The position numbers and the translations under genes were made by a program. A stretch of DNA of 64,000 nucleotides from Lachnospiraceae bacterium (GTDB lineage: Bacteria; Bacillota; Clostridia; Lachnospirales; Lachnospiraceae). Shown one piece after another: positions 43,070-52,623 of the stretch. The notes beneath the pieces were generated by a model that saw only the letters and a list, made by a program, of their open reading frames with translations, did no database searches and had not been told where the DNA came from. Every line of letters begins with the position of its first letter. Position 1 is the stretch's first letter. The stretch spans positions 38,604 through 102,603 of the forward strand of contig JAJQHY010000003.1 of NCBI GenBank assembly GCA_021199495.1, in the 5' to 3' direction.

Positions 43070-45304
43070 ATGTTTAAAAGCATTACTCGAAGAGATTTCA
43101 TGAAGGGTATGCTGGTTGGAGGCGTAGCAGCCGGTTCTGCTGGCCTTCTGGCAGCCTGCAACAGCGCGGCTACCGGCGACGCGGAGCTTGAGGAAGAGAC
43201 TTCCTCTTCCGAAGAGGCAACTTCATCTTCTGAGGAGACCGTTGAGACAGAAGAGAGCACTGAGGCTCTGCTTGAGGTTCTGGAAGCCAGCAGTGACAAC
43301 GATGAGGGCATTTACATGCAGGCTCTCGGCGAGTTCTATGACGCCTATCAGGCGTCCCTGGATTCCAGCTTAAGCGTATCCGAGCGTTACGCGATGATGG
43401 CCATCGCGGAGGCGAAGCTGACCGAGTCCGGCATAGCGAGCTGCTATAATACAAACGGCGGCGGTTATTATCTGCGTAAGGGCGCATATCGTACTGTACC
43501 GTATGCATTGTGGGGCTCCGACGGCGACAGATTATGGAGCTACATCGTTACCAATGAGACGATCAAGGCAGAGGATTATGACTATCTGAGAACGACCCTC
43601 TGGCCGGAGCTGCGTGGTACGGGTACCTATCTTGACGAGGTGAAGTCCTACCTGACTGGCCAGGGCTACACGCTGGGCGACACCTATTCCACCACATTCT
43701 CTGCAGTTCCCACCACATGGGATGTCCTGTCCAGCTCCAAGAGCTCTGTGAACAGCTATACCTGCCACACGATGGAAGGCCTGCTGCAGTATGACAGCGA
43801 GGGATATCAGCAGCCTGCGTTAGCTACCGGCTATGAGATTTCTGATGACGGCCTGACCTATACCTTCACTATCCGCGAGGGTCTGCAGTGGGTTGACTCC
43901 CAGGGCAGAGCGGTTGCCGATCTGAAGGCTGACGACTGGGTAGCGGGCTTCCAGCACATGATCGACACGATGGGCGGTCTGCAGTCCATGGGTCTTTATA
44001 TCGAGGGCGCTGAGGCTTATATCAACGGCGAGACCACAGACTTTACCACTGTCGGCGTGAAGGCGATTGACGACTACACCCTGCAGTATACACTGGCTGA
44101 GCCCTGTTCGTACTTTCTGACCATGCTGGGATATTCTTCTTTCATGCCCATGAGCAGAGACTATTATCAGTCTCAGGGCGGCGTCTTCGGTATGGATAAT
44201 TATCAGACGGCAATCGCTTCCTCCAGCTACACCTACGGCAGCGACCAGGATCACATCGCTTACATCGGCGCTTTCCTGTGCACCAACTGCACGGACAAAA
44301 ACTCCGTTACCTACGAAGCGAACCCGTCTTACTGGAACGCTGAGAACCAGAACATCAAGACCATCAACTACTTATACAATGACGGCACAGACGCAACCAA
44401 GCTTTATACGGATTATCAGAACGGCCTGCTGACCGCCTGCTCACTGAATACCGCTCGTAAGGAGCTGGCAATTGCGGACGGCATCTTTGATGATTACGCG
44501 ACGATTTCCTACGCTGGTTCCACTTCTTACATGGGCTTCTTCAACATCAACAGACAGGCTTATGCGAATGAAGACGGCGCTATGGCATCTCCGAAGACCG
44601 AGGAGCAGGAAGCGCTGACCCATGCTGCAATGCAGAGCCAGAACTTCCGTCTGGCGATGGCCTTCGCGTATGACAGAGCGACCTACAACTCCGTGTCCGT
44701 TGGCGATGAGCTGAAATACATCACCATCCGCAACACCTACACACCTGCTGACTTCGTGATTACCACGGAGGATGTGACTGTGGACATCAACGGCACGGCG
44801 ACGAGCTTCCCGGCCGGCACCTACTATGGTGAGATCGTGCAGGCACAGATCGACGCGGACGGCTATCCGATCCAGGTCTGGGATGCGGCGAACTACACCG
44901 GCGACGGCTTCGACGGCTTCTACAATCCGGACAACGCGGTAGAGTACCTGGATAAGGCGATCGAAGAGCTGGCAAGCATTGGCTACGAAGTATCCGTAGA
45001 CAACCCGATCTATGTTGATGTTCCGAGAGCTACCTATTCTGAGACCTCCAGACAGTCCGCTGAGGTTTATAAGGAGACTGTAGAGGAAATCTTTGGTGGC
45101 CTTGTAATCGTGAATACCATCGAATCTGACAGCTATGATATGTATACCGCAGCCGGCTACGGTAATGACTACGGCTACGAGATGAACTATGACATCCAGT
45201 TCAATTCCGGCTGGGGTCCTGACTATGGTGATCCGTCGACTTATCTGGACACCATGCTTCCCTACGGCGACGGCTATATGACCATCAACCTGGGACTGTG
45301 GTGA
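43070..45304 (+). CDS. Oligopeptide-type ABC transporter binding lipoprotein, apparently circularly permuted
   Basis: 744 residues from the ATG at 43070 (AAAGGAGGA upstream). TRRDF at 6-10 suggests Tat export; LLAAC with Cys30 is a lipobox, followed by an acidic Ser/Glu linker. The SBP_bac_5 family normally starts with the region seen here from about 205 (YSTTFSAVPTTWDVL, GYEISDDGLTYTFTIREGLQ) and continues about 100 residues beyond the GWGPDYGDPSTYLD motif. Here the protein stops 17 residues after that motif. The missing closing segment appears instead at about 80-185: SERYAMMAIAEAKL, NGGGYYLRKGAYRTVPYALW, then TIKAEDYDYLR. The role, capture of peptides or similar solutes outside the cell, is inferred from the family. 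Confidence 0.88.
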   Translation: MFKSITRRDFMKGMLVGGVAAGSAGLLAACNSAATGDAELEEETSSSEEATSSSEETVETEESTEALLEVLEASSDNDEGIYMQALGEFYDAYQASLDSSLSVSERYAMMAIAEAKLTESGIASCYNTNGGGYYLRKGAYRTVPYALWGSDGDRLWSYIVTNETIKAEDYDYLRTTLWPELRGTGTYLDEVKSYLTGQGYTLGDTYSTTFSAVPTTWDVLSSSKSSVNSYTCHTMEGLLQYDSEGYQQPALATGYEISDDGLTYTFTIREGLQWVDSQGRAVADLKADDWVAGFQHMIDTMGGLQSMGLYIEGAEAYINGETTDFTTVGVKAIDDYTLQYTLAEPCSYFLTMLGYSSFMPMSRDYYQSQGGVFGMDNYQTAIASSSYTYGSDQDHIAYIGAFLCTNCTDKNSVTYEANPSYWNAENQNIKTINYLYNDGTDATKLYTDYQNGLLTACSLNTARKELAIADGIFDDYATISYAGSTSYMGFFNINRQAYANEDGAMASPKTEEQEALTHAAMQSQNFRLAMAFAYDRATYNSVSVGDELKYITIRNTYTPADFVITTEDVTVDINGTATSFPAGTYYGEIVQAQIDADGYPIQVWDAANYTGDGFDGFYNPDNAVEYLDKAIEELASIGYEVSVDNPIYVDVPRATYSETSRQSAEVYKETVEEIFGGLVIVNTIESDSYDMYTAAGYGNDYGYEMNYDIQFNSGWGPDYGDPSTYLDTMLPYGDGYMTINLGLW

Positions 45305-45337
45305 TTACCGAACTGTAAATCATGTTTTAAGGCATCA

Positions 45338-45368
45338 AGGGGGATGGGCGGAAGGCTCATCCCCTTTA
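45338..45368 (+). terminator. Hairpin between binding-protein and permease genes
   Basis: GGGGATG pairs with CATCCCC, followed by TTTATA. A weak T-run suggests partial termination or a 3' barrier, which would give more binding protein than permease. Confidence 0.6.
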
Positions 45369-45395
45369 TACTAAGAAACAGGAAGAGAGCTGACT

Positions 45396-46973
45396 ATGGT
45401 TAAATATTTTTTCAAGAGACTGTTCAGGGGACTTTTGTCCGTCATCGCGGTTGTCGCGATCATCATGCTGCTGGTTTACGGCCTGATGGACAGGACACTG
45501 ATCTTCAATATGGATGAGAACTACGCCAAGCTTGGCAACAATACCAAGATCGCGTACCGTTACCAGAAGTGGGACGAGTACGGATATCTGACGTATGTGA
45601 CATATTCTTCCTGGTTGAACTCCCTCTTAGAGGCGGGTGAGATCGACGAGGATACTTATAATGCCGTCGCAACGATCGGCAGAACAGCGGAAGATGACAG
45701 TGAGGAGACTGCTTATTACATTCAGCAGTTCTATGATTATTATGATTCGCAGGGCTATAAAGTGGTCCGTCTGGACGCAAAGATGACGACGGCTACGAAG
45801 GTGGCAAACGGCGGCGCTGCCAGGTATTTCGCGTATAAGAATAAATCGCTGGTCAGCAGGGTCGTGACGTATTTTACCAGTCTTCTGTCCTTTGACGACA
45901 TCCATTATGTGGACGAGGATGTGGACATAGGAGAGAGAGGTCTGACATTTACCCTGTATGATCCGGCTTACGGCGGGGAGAAGTTTGCTCCAGCCATTTT
46001 AGGGAACGGGACGCAACACAAGTATCTGCTGTATTTCTCCTCGGAATTCCCTTATATCCATCAGAACTTTGTGACGCTGACCCTGGGCGAGTCCTATTCT
46101 GTCAATACAGGTGTGGACGTGTTTAAGACTATGGTGCAGAAGCAGGGTTCCTATGTGACTTCCACGGTATATTATCCGACCGGATATGTGGAGGAGAGCG
46201 CGGATGATGTGCATACTGCCACCTATGTGGAAGGGTCGCTGGCGTTAAGCACTCTGTATCAGGAACGCTATACGGATGACTATACCAACGTGGAGCTGAG
46301 TAAGAGTGCCATGTCCAAGATGGCCTACTCTTTTATCTGTGGTATCTTCGCAAGCTTATTGGCTTACGCGATCGGTCTGCCGCTTGGCGTCCTGATGGCC
46401 AGAAAGAAGGATACCTGGGTAGATTCTCTGGGCAATGCCTACATCGTCTTCATGATTGCAGTGCCGTCCCTGGCCTATATCTTCATGTTTAAGGCTATCA
46501 GCGGCGCGCTTGGATTGCCGACCACCTTTACCATTAACAATATCTCTGCCATTATGTTTGTGGCACCGATCCTGTCCATGGCCATCGGTTCTATCGCCGG
46601 CCGTATGAAATGGATGCGCCGGTACATGGTGGATCAGTTAAACTCTGACTATGTCAAGTTCGCCAGAGCCTGCGGCACGAGCGAGAGCGATATTTACATC
46701 AAGCATATTTTCAAAAACGCGGCGATTCCGATTACACACGGTATTCCGGGTACGATCCTGGGCGCACTCGGCGGCTCCATTATCACAGAGCGTGTGTACA
46801 GTATCCCCGGTGTGGGCGGCATGCTGGTGCAGGCCATCACCTACTATGATAACTCAGTTATCGTCGGCGTGGCCCTGTTCTACGGCATCATCAGTATTGT
46901 GGCAGCCATTCTCGGCGATATCCTGATGGCAGTCATGGATCCGCGGATCAACTACACTACGAAAGCGAGGTAA
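45396..46973 (+). CDS. OppB-like permease with large extracytoplasmic domain
   Basis: 525 residues against about 310 for ordinary OppB/DppB. Helix 1 (about 12-31) is followed by roughly 270 extracytoplasmic residues (32-305), Tyr/Asp/Thr-rich, before the remaining five helices. The cytoplasmic EAA loop DYVKFARACGTSESDIYIKH and the ending GDILMAVMDPRINY are those of a type I importer permease. The expanded loop sits where the binding protein docks. GGAAGAGAG precedes the ATG. It pairs with the next permease, 6 bases downstream. Confidence 0.92.
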   Translation: MVKYFFKRLFRGLLSVIAVVAIIMLLVYGLMDRTLIFNMDENYAKLGNNTKIAYRYQKWDEYGYLTYVTYSSWLNSLLEAGEIDEDTYNAVATIGRTAEDDSEETAYYIQQFYDYYDSQGYKVVRLDAKMTTATKVANGGAARYFAYKNKSLVSRVVTYFTSLLSFDDIHYVDEDVDIGERGLTFTLYDPAYGGEKFAPAILGNGTQHKYLLYFSSEFPYIHQNFVTLTLGESYSVNTGVDVFKTMVQKQGSYVTSTVYYPTGYVEESADDVHTATYVEGSLALSTLYQERYTDDYTNVELSKSAMSKMAYSFICGIFASLLAYAIGLPLGVLMARKKDTWVDSLGNAYIVFMIAVPSLAYIFMFKAISGALGLPTTFTINNISAIMFVAPILSMAIGSIAGRMKWMRRYMVDQLNSDYVKFARACGTSESDIYIKHIFKNAAIPITHGIPGTILGALGGSIITERVYSIPGVGGMLVQAITYYDNSVIVGVALFYGIISIVAAILGDILMAVMDPRINYTTKAR

Positions 46974-46979
46974 CGGGAG

Positions 46980-47960
46980 ATGGAAGAAAAATTAGTCGAT
47001 TTGAGTGATCTTGGTCTCAGCGAGGAAGAACTGTTCAGCTCCATCCCCATGGATGCGGCGAGCATGGAGAAAATCACGGCGCCCCGTTATTCTTACTGGC
47101 AGTCAGTTTTCCGCGTGTTTTTCCGCAAAAAGATCAATTATGTTGTGCTGGGAGCACTGCTTTTGGTGTTCATCTTTGCCTACATTTATCCGTCTGTACA
47201 CGGCTACGATGAATATATCAATATTCTGGACACCTCCGCAAACCACTTAACGCCGCAGAAGGCGTTTGAGAAGTTCGGCTTCAATATCAGCTGGATTTTC
47301 GGTACAGGCAATGCGGGACAGTCCACCTTTGACGCGATCTGGTACGGCGCCAGAATTTCCATCACGCTGGCAGCCATCTGCGCGGCCATCAACCTGACCA
47401 TCGGCGTGCTTTTAGGCTGTGTCTGGGGCTTTTCCAAGCGGGTGGACGTTGTCATGAACGAGGTCAGAAATATCGTCGGCAACGTGCCGAGCACTCTGAT
47501 TATCTCCGTGCTGGTGCTGGTATTCTCCGCCTCCTTCTGGACGCTGGTCTTTGCCATGTGTATTACAGGCTGGATCGGTGTGGCCTACTCCATCCGGACG
47601 CAGGTTATCATTATCCGTGACCGTGAGTATAACCTGGCCAGCAAGTGCCTGGGAACCTCTACCTTTAAAATTGCAATCAGAAATATCCTGCCCTTCATGA
47701 CGTCCTTTATCGTGACCATGGCGGCGACAGAAATTCCCGGATACATTTCCACTGAGGTGTTCTTAAGCTATATCGGCCTTGGTATCAACGACACCACGCT
47801 GGGCAAACTGATTTACAACGCTCAGTCAGCCATGGTAACGCCCGGCTGGCAGTGGGAGTTCTGGTCTCCCGTGATGCTGTCCGCATTCATTTCCATTGTC
47901 CTGTTCGTTGTTGGACAGAATATCGGTGATGCGGCGGATCCGAGAACGCATAATATTTGA
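46980..47960 (+). CDS. OppC-like permease
   Basis: 326 residues. An N-terminal cytoplasmic tail (about 1-50) precedes the first helix; an outward loop (about 75-120) and five further helices follow. The EAA loop is NLASKCLGTSTFKIAIRN and the C-terminus GDAADPRTHNI is standard. Unlike its partners this subunit has nearly normal length. The ATG at 46980 follows CGGGAG, and its stop is just before the ATPase gene's ribosome binding site. Confidence 0.93.
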   Translation: MEEKLVDLSDLGLSEEELFSSIPMDAASMEKITAPRYSYWQSVFRVFFRKKINYVVLGALLLVFIFAYIYPSVHGYDEYINILDTSANHLTPQKAFEKFGFNISWIFGTGNAGQSTFDAIWYGARISITLAAICAAINLTIGVLLGCVWGFSKRVDVVMNEVRNIVGNVPSTLIISVLVLVFSASFWTLVFAMCITGWIGVAYSIRTQVIIIRDREYNLASKCLGTSTFKIAIRNILPFMTSFIVTMAATEIPGYISTEVFLSYIGLGINDTTLGKLIYNAQSAMVTPGWQWEFWSPVMLSAFISIVLFVVGQNIGDAADPRTHNI

Positions 47961-47974
47961 GGGAGGGTCAGACT

Positions 47975-49729
47975 GTGGAAGAAGAAAAGAAAGTATTGCT
48001 GTCCGTGAGAGATCTGAACGTGAAGTTCCGTGTGCGCGGCAGGACCTTAAGCGCCATCCGCGGGATTTCTCTGGACATTTATGAACATGAATCTATCGCC
48101 ATTGTGGGCGAGTCCGGTTCCGGTAAGTCTGTCTTTACCAAGACATTTGCGGGTATGCTGGATTCCAACGGCTACATTGATCAGGGAGATATTATTTTCC
48201 ATGATCCGGCGCTGTCGGATACGAAGACGCCCTATGACGACAGGGCGAAAAGCACCATTGCCAAAGCGGAAAACAAATTAAACGAATACTCCAGACTGGA
48301 GCTGGGAGCCGCTACTTATTTAAAGATCAAGGCTTTGGAGAAGGATAAGCAGGAGCGTCAGACCTTAAATGAGGAGGACGAGACTGCATACGAAGAGCAG
48401 TTGAAGGATCTGCAGTTTGATCGCGCGGAGCTGTTTAATAAGAGCCAGACCTTTGACAAGTCCAAGGAAAAGGACAAAATCAAGGAGGCTAAGCAGCAGT
48501 TAAAGGTTCTGGATCAGAAGATCGAGGAACTGGAGAATAACCGCAAAAAGGTGATCAAAGAGCACGAAGCGGCCTTTAAAAATGATACGGCTTATCACCA
48601 GGAGTACGACCGGAAGATGTCCGAGTTAAAGAGCACCTATGAGAAAGAGTGCGCGGGACAGATTTCGGAGGAAACAAAGAAGCGCAATGCCGTGCTGGCG
48701 AAGGAGGTTTACCTTTCCGCCAACCGTTACACCGGCTATAAGCACATCAAGATGTATAATAACCTTCTGAAGGCACTGAAGGAAGCCATGAAAACGGGTG
48801 TGGACTTAAATGATGAGGCTGCCCGCAACAAGGTGTTCGGCACGGTGACCTTCAGGGTGGAGTACCTGGATGAGAAGGAAGGCATGCTGCACGGCAACTG
48901 CATTCTGAATCTGGCGCATATTAAAGAGCAGCAGGACTGGGACAGAATCCGCGGCAGCCGCATCGCCTTTATTTTCCAGGATCCCATGACCAGCTTAAAC
49001 CCGATCATTACCATCGGCAAACAGATCACCTCCGTGATCGTCAAGCACCAGCACCTGTCAGAGGCGGAAGCCAAGATAAAGGCACTGGAGATGATGCACA
49101 AGGTGGGCATCCCGAACGCCGAGAATCGTTTCGACGATTATCCCTTCCAGTATTCGGGCGGTATGAGACAGCGTATTGTCATCGCCATCGCCCTTTCCTG
49201 CCAGCCGAAGATTTTGATCTGCGATGAGCCGACCACGGCGCTGGATGTGACCATTCAGGCGCAGATTCTGAAGCTGATCAAGGATCTGCAGAAGGAATTC
49301 GGCTACACCATCGTCTTCATCACCCATGACCTTGGAGTGGTGGCCAATGTGGCGGAGCGTGTAGCAGTGCTTTACGGCGGGCAGATGATTGAGCTGGGTA
49401 CGGCGGAGGAGGTCTTCTATGATCCCCGTCATCCTTACACCTGGGCGCTGCTTTCCTCCCTGCCGCAGCTGGCGGAGAGAGACACCAAGCTTTATTCCAT
49501 CAATGGCACACCGCCGTCTTTGTACAACCGGATCGTGGGAGACGCCTTCGCCCCCAGAAATCCGTACTGCTTAAAGATTGACACATTGAAGGAGCCCCCG
49601 ATGTTCAAAGTATCGGATACCCATTACGCCAAAACCTGGCTTGAGGATCCGAGAGCAGAGAAGGTGGAGAAACCCGACATCATCCGTGACATTCACGGCA
49701 CCCTGATCAGGGTCTTCAATATCGCATAA
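47975..49729 (+). CDS. OppD-like ABC ATPase with coiled-coil insertion
   Basis: 584 residues with a GTG start at 47975, chosen because GGGAGGG lies 7 bases upstream; a TTG at 47957 overlaps the previous stop. Walker A is GESGSGKS (about 46-53). A highly charged, probably coiled-coil insertion of about 235 residues (85-320) follows, including [20 protein letters not shown]. After it come the Q-loop [10 protein letters not shown], signature YSGGMRQR, Walker [13 protein letters not shown] and H-loop THDLG, so the ATPase is complete. The oligopeptide-specific C-terminal extension is present, though only part of its Cys motif is seen. Ordinary OppD has about 330-350 residues. Confidence 0.92.
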   Translation: MEEEKKVLLSVRDLNVKFRVRGRTLSAIRGISLDIYEHESIAIVGESGSGKSVFTKTFAGMLDSNGYIDQGDIIFHDPALSDTKTPYDDRAKSTIAKAENKLNEYSRLELGAATYLKIKALEKDKQERQTLNEEDETAYEEQLKDLQFDRAELFNKSQTFDKSKEKDKIKEAKQQLKVLDQKIEELENNRKKVIKEHEAAFKNDTAYHQEYDRKMSELKSTYEKECAGQISEETKKRNAVLAKEVYLSANRYTGYKHIKMYNNLLKALKEAMKTGVDLNDEAARNKVFGTVTFRVEYLDEKEGMLHGNCILNLAHIKEQQDWDRIRGSRIAFIFQDPMTSLNPIITIGKQITSVIVKHQHLSEAEAKIKALEMMHKVGIPNAENRFDDYPFQYSGGMRQRIVIAIALSCQPKILICDEPTTALDVTIQAQILKLIKDLQKEFGYTIVFITHDLGVVANVAERVAVLYGGQMIELGTAEEVFYDPRHPYTWALLSSLPQLAERDTKLYSINGTPPSLYNRIVGDAFAPRNPYCLKIDTLKEPPMFKVSDTHYAKTWLEDPRAEKVEKPDIIRDIHGTLIRVFNIA

Positions 49730-49741
49730 GGGGGAGCGGCA

Positions 49742-51055
49742 ATGAGCAAACAGAACAAAAACTACAAGCTGACGGAGACAGCCGCACACTTCCCGGAGCA
49801 TGGCCCCGTGGATGAGAACGGCAGGGAAATTCTGTTATCCGTCAAAAATGCCGATATCTTTTTCGGCAAAAAGGACAATCAGGTAAAGGCGGTGCAGAAC
49901 GCCAGCTTCGATATTTACAAGGGGGAGACCTTCTCCCTGGTGGGCGAGTCGGGTTCCGGCAAGACCACAATCGGGCGGGCAGTCATCCGAGCCAACTCCT
50001 GCACAAACGGTGAGATTACCTATAAGGGCGTGCGTATATCCGGCAAGATTCCGCACTCCCTGGACCGTGAAGTCATCCGTAATATTCAGATGGTATTCCA
50101 GGACCCGGCCGCTTCCTTGAATGAGCGTGCCACCGTGGAATATATCATTTCCGAGGGCTTATACAATTTCCACCTGTATGAGAACGAGGCGGACCGCGTA
50201 GCGAAGGTAGAAAAAATCGTTGAGGATGTGGGTCTTTTACCGGAGCATCTGACCCGTTATCCACACGAGTTTTCCGGCGGCCAGAGACAGCGTGTCGGTT
50301 TAGCCCGCGCCATGGTGATGGAGCCGGAGTTAGTTGTGGCGGACGAGCCGATCTCGGCACTGGACGTTTCCATCCGCGCGCAGATTTTAAACCTGATGAA
50401 TAAATTCCAGGAGGAGCGCGGCACAACCTATCTGTTCATCGCGCACGACCTTTCCATCGTCCGTTATATTTCGGACAGAATCGGCGTGATTTACAAGGGC
50501 CGCATCGTGGAGGTGGCAACCTCGGAGGAGCTGTTCAACTTCCCGCTGCACCCCTACACGAGATCTCTGATTTCCGCGATTCCGCTGCCGGATCCGGATC
50601 TGGAGAAAAACAAGGTGCTCTTCACCTATGATCCTTCCGTCCATGATTACAGCAATGAGGAACCGGAGCTGACGGATATCGGCCACGGCCATTACGTCTA
50701 CGGTTCCAAAAAGGAGATTGAGGAGTACAAGGCCATTCGTGAGAAGGGCGAACCGTTAAAGACCCTTTCCGTCGTAGGTGTGAACGCGGAAGCACCGACG
50801 GAAGAGGAAATCGAGGAGATGTATACGCCGACGGCGGAGATTTTATCAAGACCGCAGCATGACAATGGCGGAGCACTTTTGACCGTCCTCTCCTTCCTGC
50901 TTCCTGTAATCGGGCTGATCGCAGCCTTTCTGTTCAGGCGTAAAAACTACATCCGCAATTATAAGGCATGCAAAAAGGGCGCAATCGCCGGCTTTGTCAC
51001 ACTTGCTGTGCTGATTGTTCTGCTGTTGCTGCTGATCCTGCGGGCGACGCTCTGA
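49742..51055 (+). CDS. OppF-like ABC ATPase with C-terminal membrane hairpin
   Basis: 437 residues. Walker [15 protein letters not shown]-loop [12 protein letters not shown], signature FSGGQRQR, Walker [14 protein letters not shown] and H-loop AHDLS are intact. After the usual end at about 330 there is a linker and then two hydrophobic helices (about 376-396 and 414-434) separated by the basic stretch [18 protein letters not shown] importer ATPases are normally soluble, so this tail probably ties the subunit to the membrane. GGGGGAG precedes the ATG; the gap to the previous gene is 12 bases. Confidence 0.92.
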   Translation: MSKQNKNYKLTETAAHFPEHGPVDENGREILLSVKNADIFFGKKDNQVKAVQNASFDIYKGETFSLVGESGSGKTTIGRAVIRANSCTNGEITYKGVRISGKIPHSLDREVIRNIQMVFQDPAASLNERATVEYIISEGLYNFHLYENEADRVAKVEKIVEDVGLLPEHLTRYPHEFSGGQRQRVGLARAMVMEPELVVADEPISALDVSIRAQILNLMNKFQEERGTTYLFIAHDLSIVRYISDRIGVIYKGRIVEVATSEELFNFPLHPYTRSLISAIPLPDPDLEKNKVLFTYDPSVHDYSNEEPELTDIGHGHYVYGSKKEIEEYKAIREKGEPLKTLSVVGVNAEAPTEEEIEEMYTPTAEILSRPQHDNGGALLTVLSFLLPVIGLIAAFLFRRKNYIRNYKACKKGAIAGFVTLAVLIVLLLLLILRATL

Positions 51056-51082
51056 CACACAAAGATATACTGGATTTGATTT

Positions 51083-52294
51083 ATGAAGTTATTTTCCAAA
51101 AAGGACCGGTCTCAATCCAGACCGGTCCAAACTGTTGAAGTATCAGAAAAATTCATTGGCTTACGGATCACCCTGCTGGTTTTGCTGATTGTGGCGGCGA
51201 TCGCTTCCTTCGGATATGGCATCAATGCCTGGATCAGCGTGGAGCCGGGCTGGCAGACAATTTCCGTTACATCCACATCCCAGAACTGCGGAGAGTATTT
51301 TACACTCCTGTACAATCTGGGAGCGGGAGAGACGGGCGCCACTTCAGAGCGCAGGGCGCTGATTCAACTCTATAATGAGCTCTGCGTGACGGCCTATGAG
51401 GTTTTTAACTCCGATGAGGAGATGGAAGACTGTTATAATGTCTGCTATATCAACCAGCATCCGAATGAGATAATCGAGGTGGATGACGCACTGTATGAGG
51501 CGTTTTCACTGCTGAATGAGAGCGGCACGCGTTATCTCTATCTGGCGGACGCATATTCGGTATACTTTTCCCTGTTTTACGCGGAGACGGACGAAGAAGC
51601 GGCGGAGTATGACCCGGCACTCAATGCGGAGATGGGGGATTTTTACCTGACACTGGCAGATTACATCTGTGATGAGAACCACATCAGCGTGGAGCTTCTG
51701 GGGAATAATCAGATCTGCCTGCGTGTCTCGGATGAATATCTGGCCTTTGCGGAAGAAAACGGCCTGGAGAAGCTGATCGATTTCGGCTGGATGAAAAATG
51801 CGTTCATCATCGATTATCTGGCGGACAGCCTGATTGAGAACGGCTATACGAGAGGCAATATTTCCAGCGTGGAAGGCTTTGCCAGAGGGCTGGAAACGGA
51901 GACGGAGACTGAATTTTATTTCACCATGTATCACCGGGATGGCCTGGAGATTGCTGAGGCCGCGGATATTATCTACGCGGGTAATATGTCCTGCGTCTAC
52001 CTGCATGACTACCCGCTCACGGACGATGATCTGCAGAACAGATATTATGTTTATCTGGACGGAGAGATCCGTTCTCTGATGATCGATCCGCAGGACGGCT
52101 TATCCAAGGCCGCTGTTGCGGAAATCGTGGCATGCTCTGCGGAAACCGGCTGTGCGGATCTTGCTCTGAAAGCGGCCGGGGCGTTTATTGCGGACACCTT
52201 TGACGCGGATGTGCTTGAGGCTCTCATGGCTGAGGGCATCGTGTCCTGCTATTATGCGGACGGCGAGGTGCAGTATGTGGGCGAGTGGGAATAA
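51083..52294 (+). CDS. Membrane-anchored protein, divergent ApbE-like fold
   Basis: 403 residues: a basic N-terminus, one membrane helix (about 28-46), then an extracytoplasmic domain. I recognise the outline of ApbE (FAD:protein FMN transferase): NPNEIIEV-like early region (CYINQHPNEIIEVDDALYEA), then AFIIDYLADSLIENGY, GEIRSLMIDPQDGLSK where ApbE has a DPxTG motif, and CSAETGCADLALKAAGAF where ApbE has its Mg-binding ADA region. Key residues differ, so it may be inactive. It is the last gene of the transporter operon, 27 bases after the OppF-like gene. The ApbE relation is by eye and not certain. Confidence 0.55.
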   Translation: MKLFSKKDRSQSRPVQTVEVSEKFIGLRITLLVLLIVAAIASFGYGINAWISVEPGWQTISVTSTSQNCGEYFTLLYNLGAGETGATSERRALIQLYNELCVTAYEVFNSDEEMEDCYNVCYINQHPNEIIEVDDALYEAFSLLNESGTRYLYLADAYSVYFSLFYAETDEEAAEYDPALNAEMGDFYLTLADYICDENHISVELLGNNQICLRVSDEYLAFAEENGLEKLIDFGWMKNAFIIDYLADSLIENGYTRGNISSVEGFARGLETETETEFYFTMYHRDGLEIAEAADIIYAGNMSCVYLHDYPLTDDDLQNRYYVYLDGEIRSLMIDPQDGLSKAAVAEIVACSAETGCADLALKAAGAFIADTFDADVLEALMAEGIVSCYYADGEVQYVGEWE

Positions 52295-52400
52295 GACCCT
52301 GGACGGCTCCTTCCGGCGACCGCAAAAGGGCTGCCAGAGCGTTTTATTTCGATTGTACTGAAAAAAATACAATAAAAATACAATTAATCAAAAATATTTC

Positions 52401-52429
52401 TTGCATTTGGGAAAAATGTGTTGTATCAT
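52401..52429 (+). promoter_or_regulatory. S10 operon promoter
   Basis: TTGCAT (52401-52406), 17-base spacer, TATCAT (52424-52429), 288 bases before rpsJ. Confidence 0.75.
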
Positions 52430-52596
52430 CATATTTGCTGTGACATGATAGCTGTGAAGCGTGAGGTTGCCATGCGACGGTAACGGCGTATGGGTTTTCC
52501 GTGGAGCGAATGTCAAGTCTTGAAATTGACGGCAAGTCACTGTACCATATGTCTGTCATTGAGACAGAAACAACGTGTAGGTCCCACGCATATTTG

Positions 52597-52623
52597 AAAA
52601 GGCCCGTTTATGAGCCTTTTTTA
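52597..52623 (+). terminator. Attenuator in the S10 leader
   Basis: AAAAGGC (52597-52603) pairs with GCCTTTT (52614-52620), and the T-run continues to 52622. It lies 94 bases before rpsJ inside the leader, so transcription of the ribosomal operon is probably controlled by termination. Confidence 0.75.
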
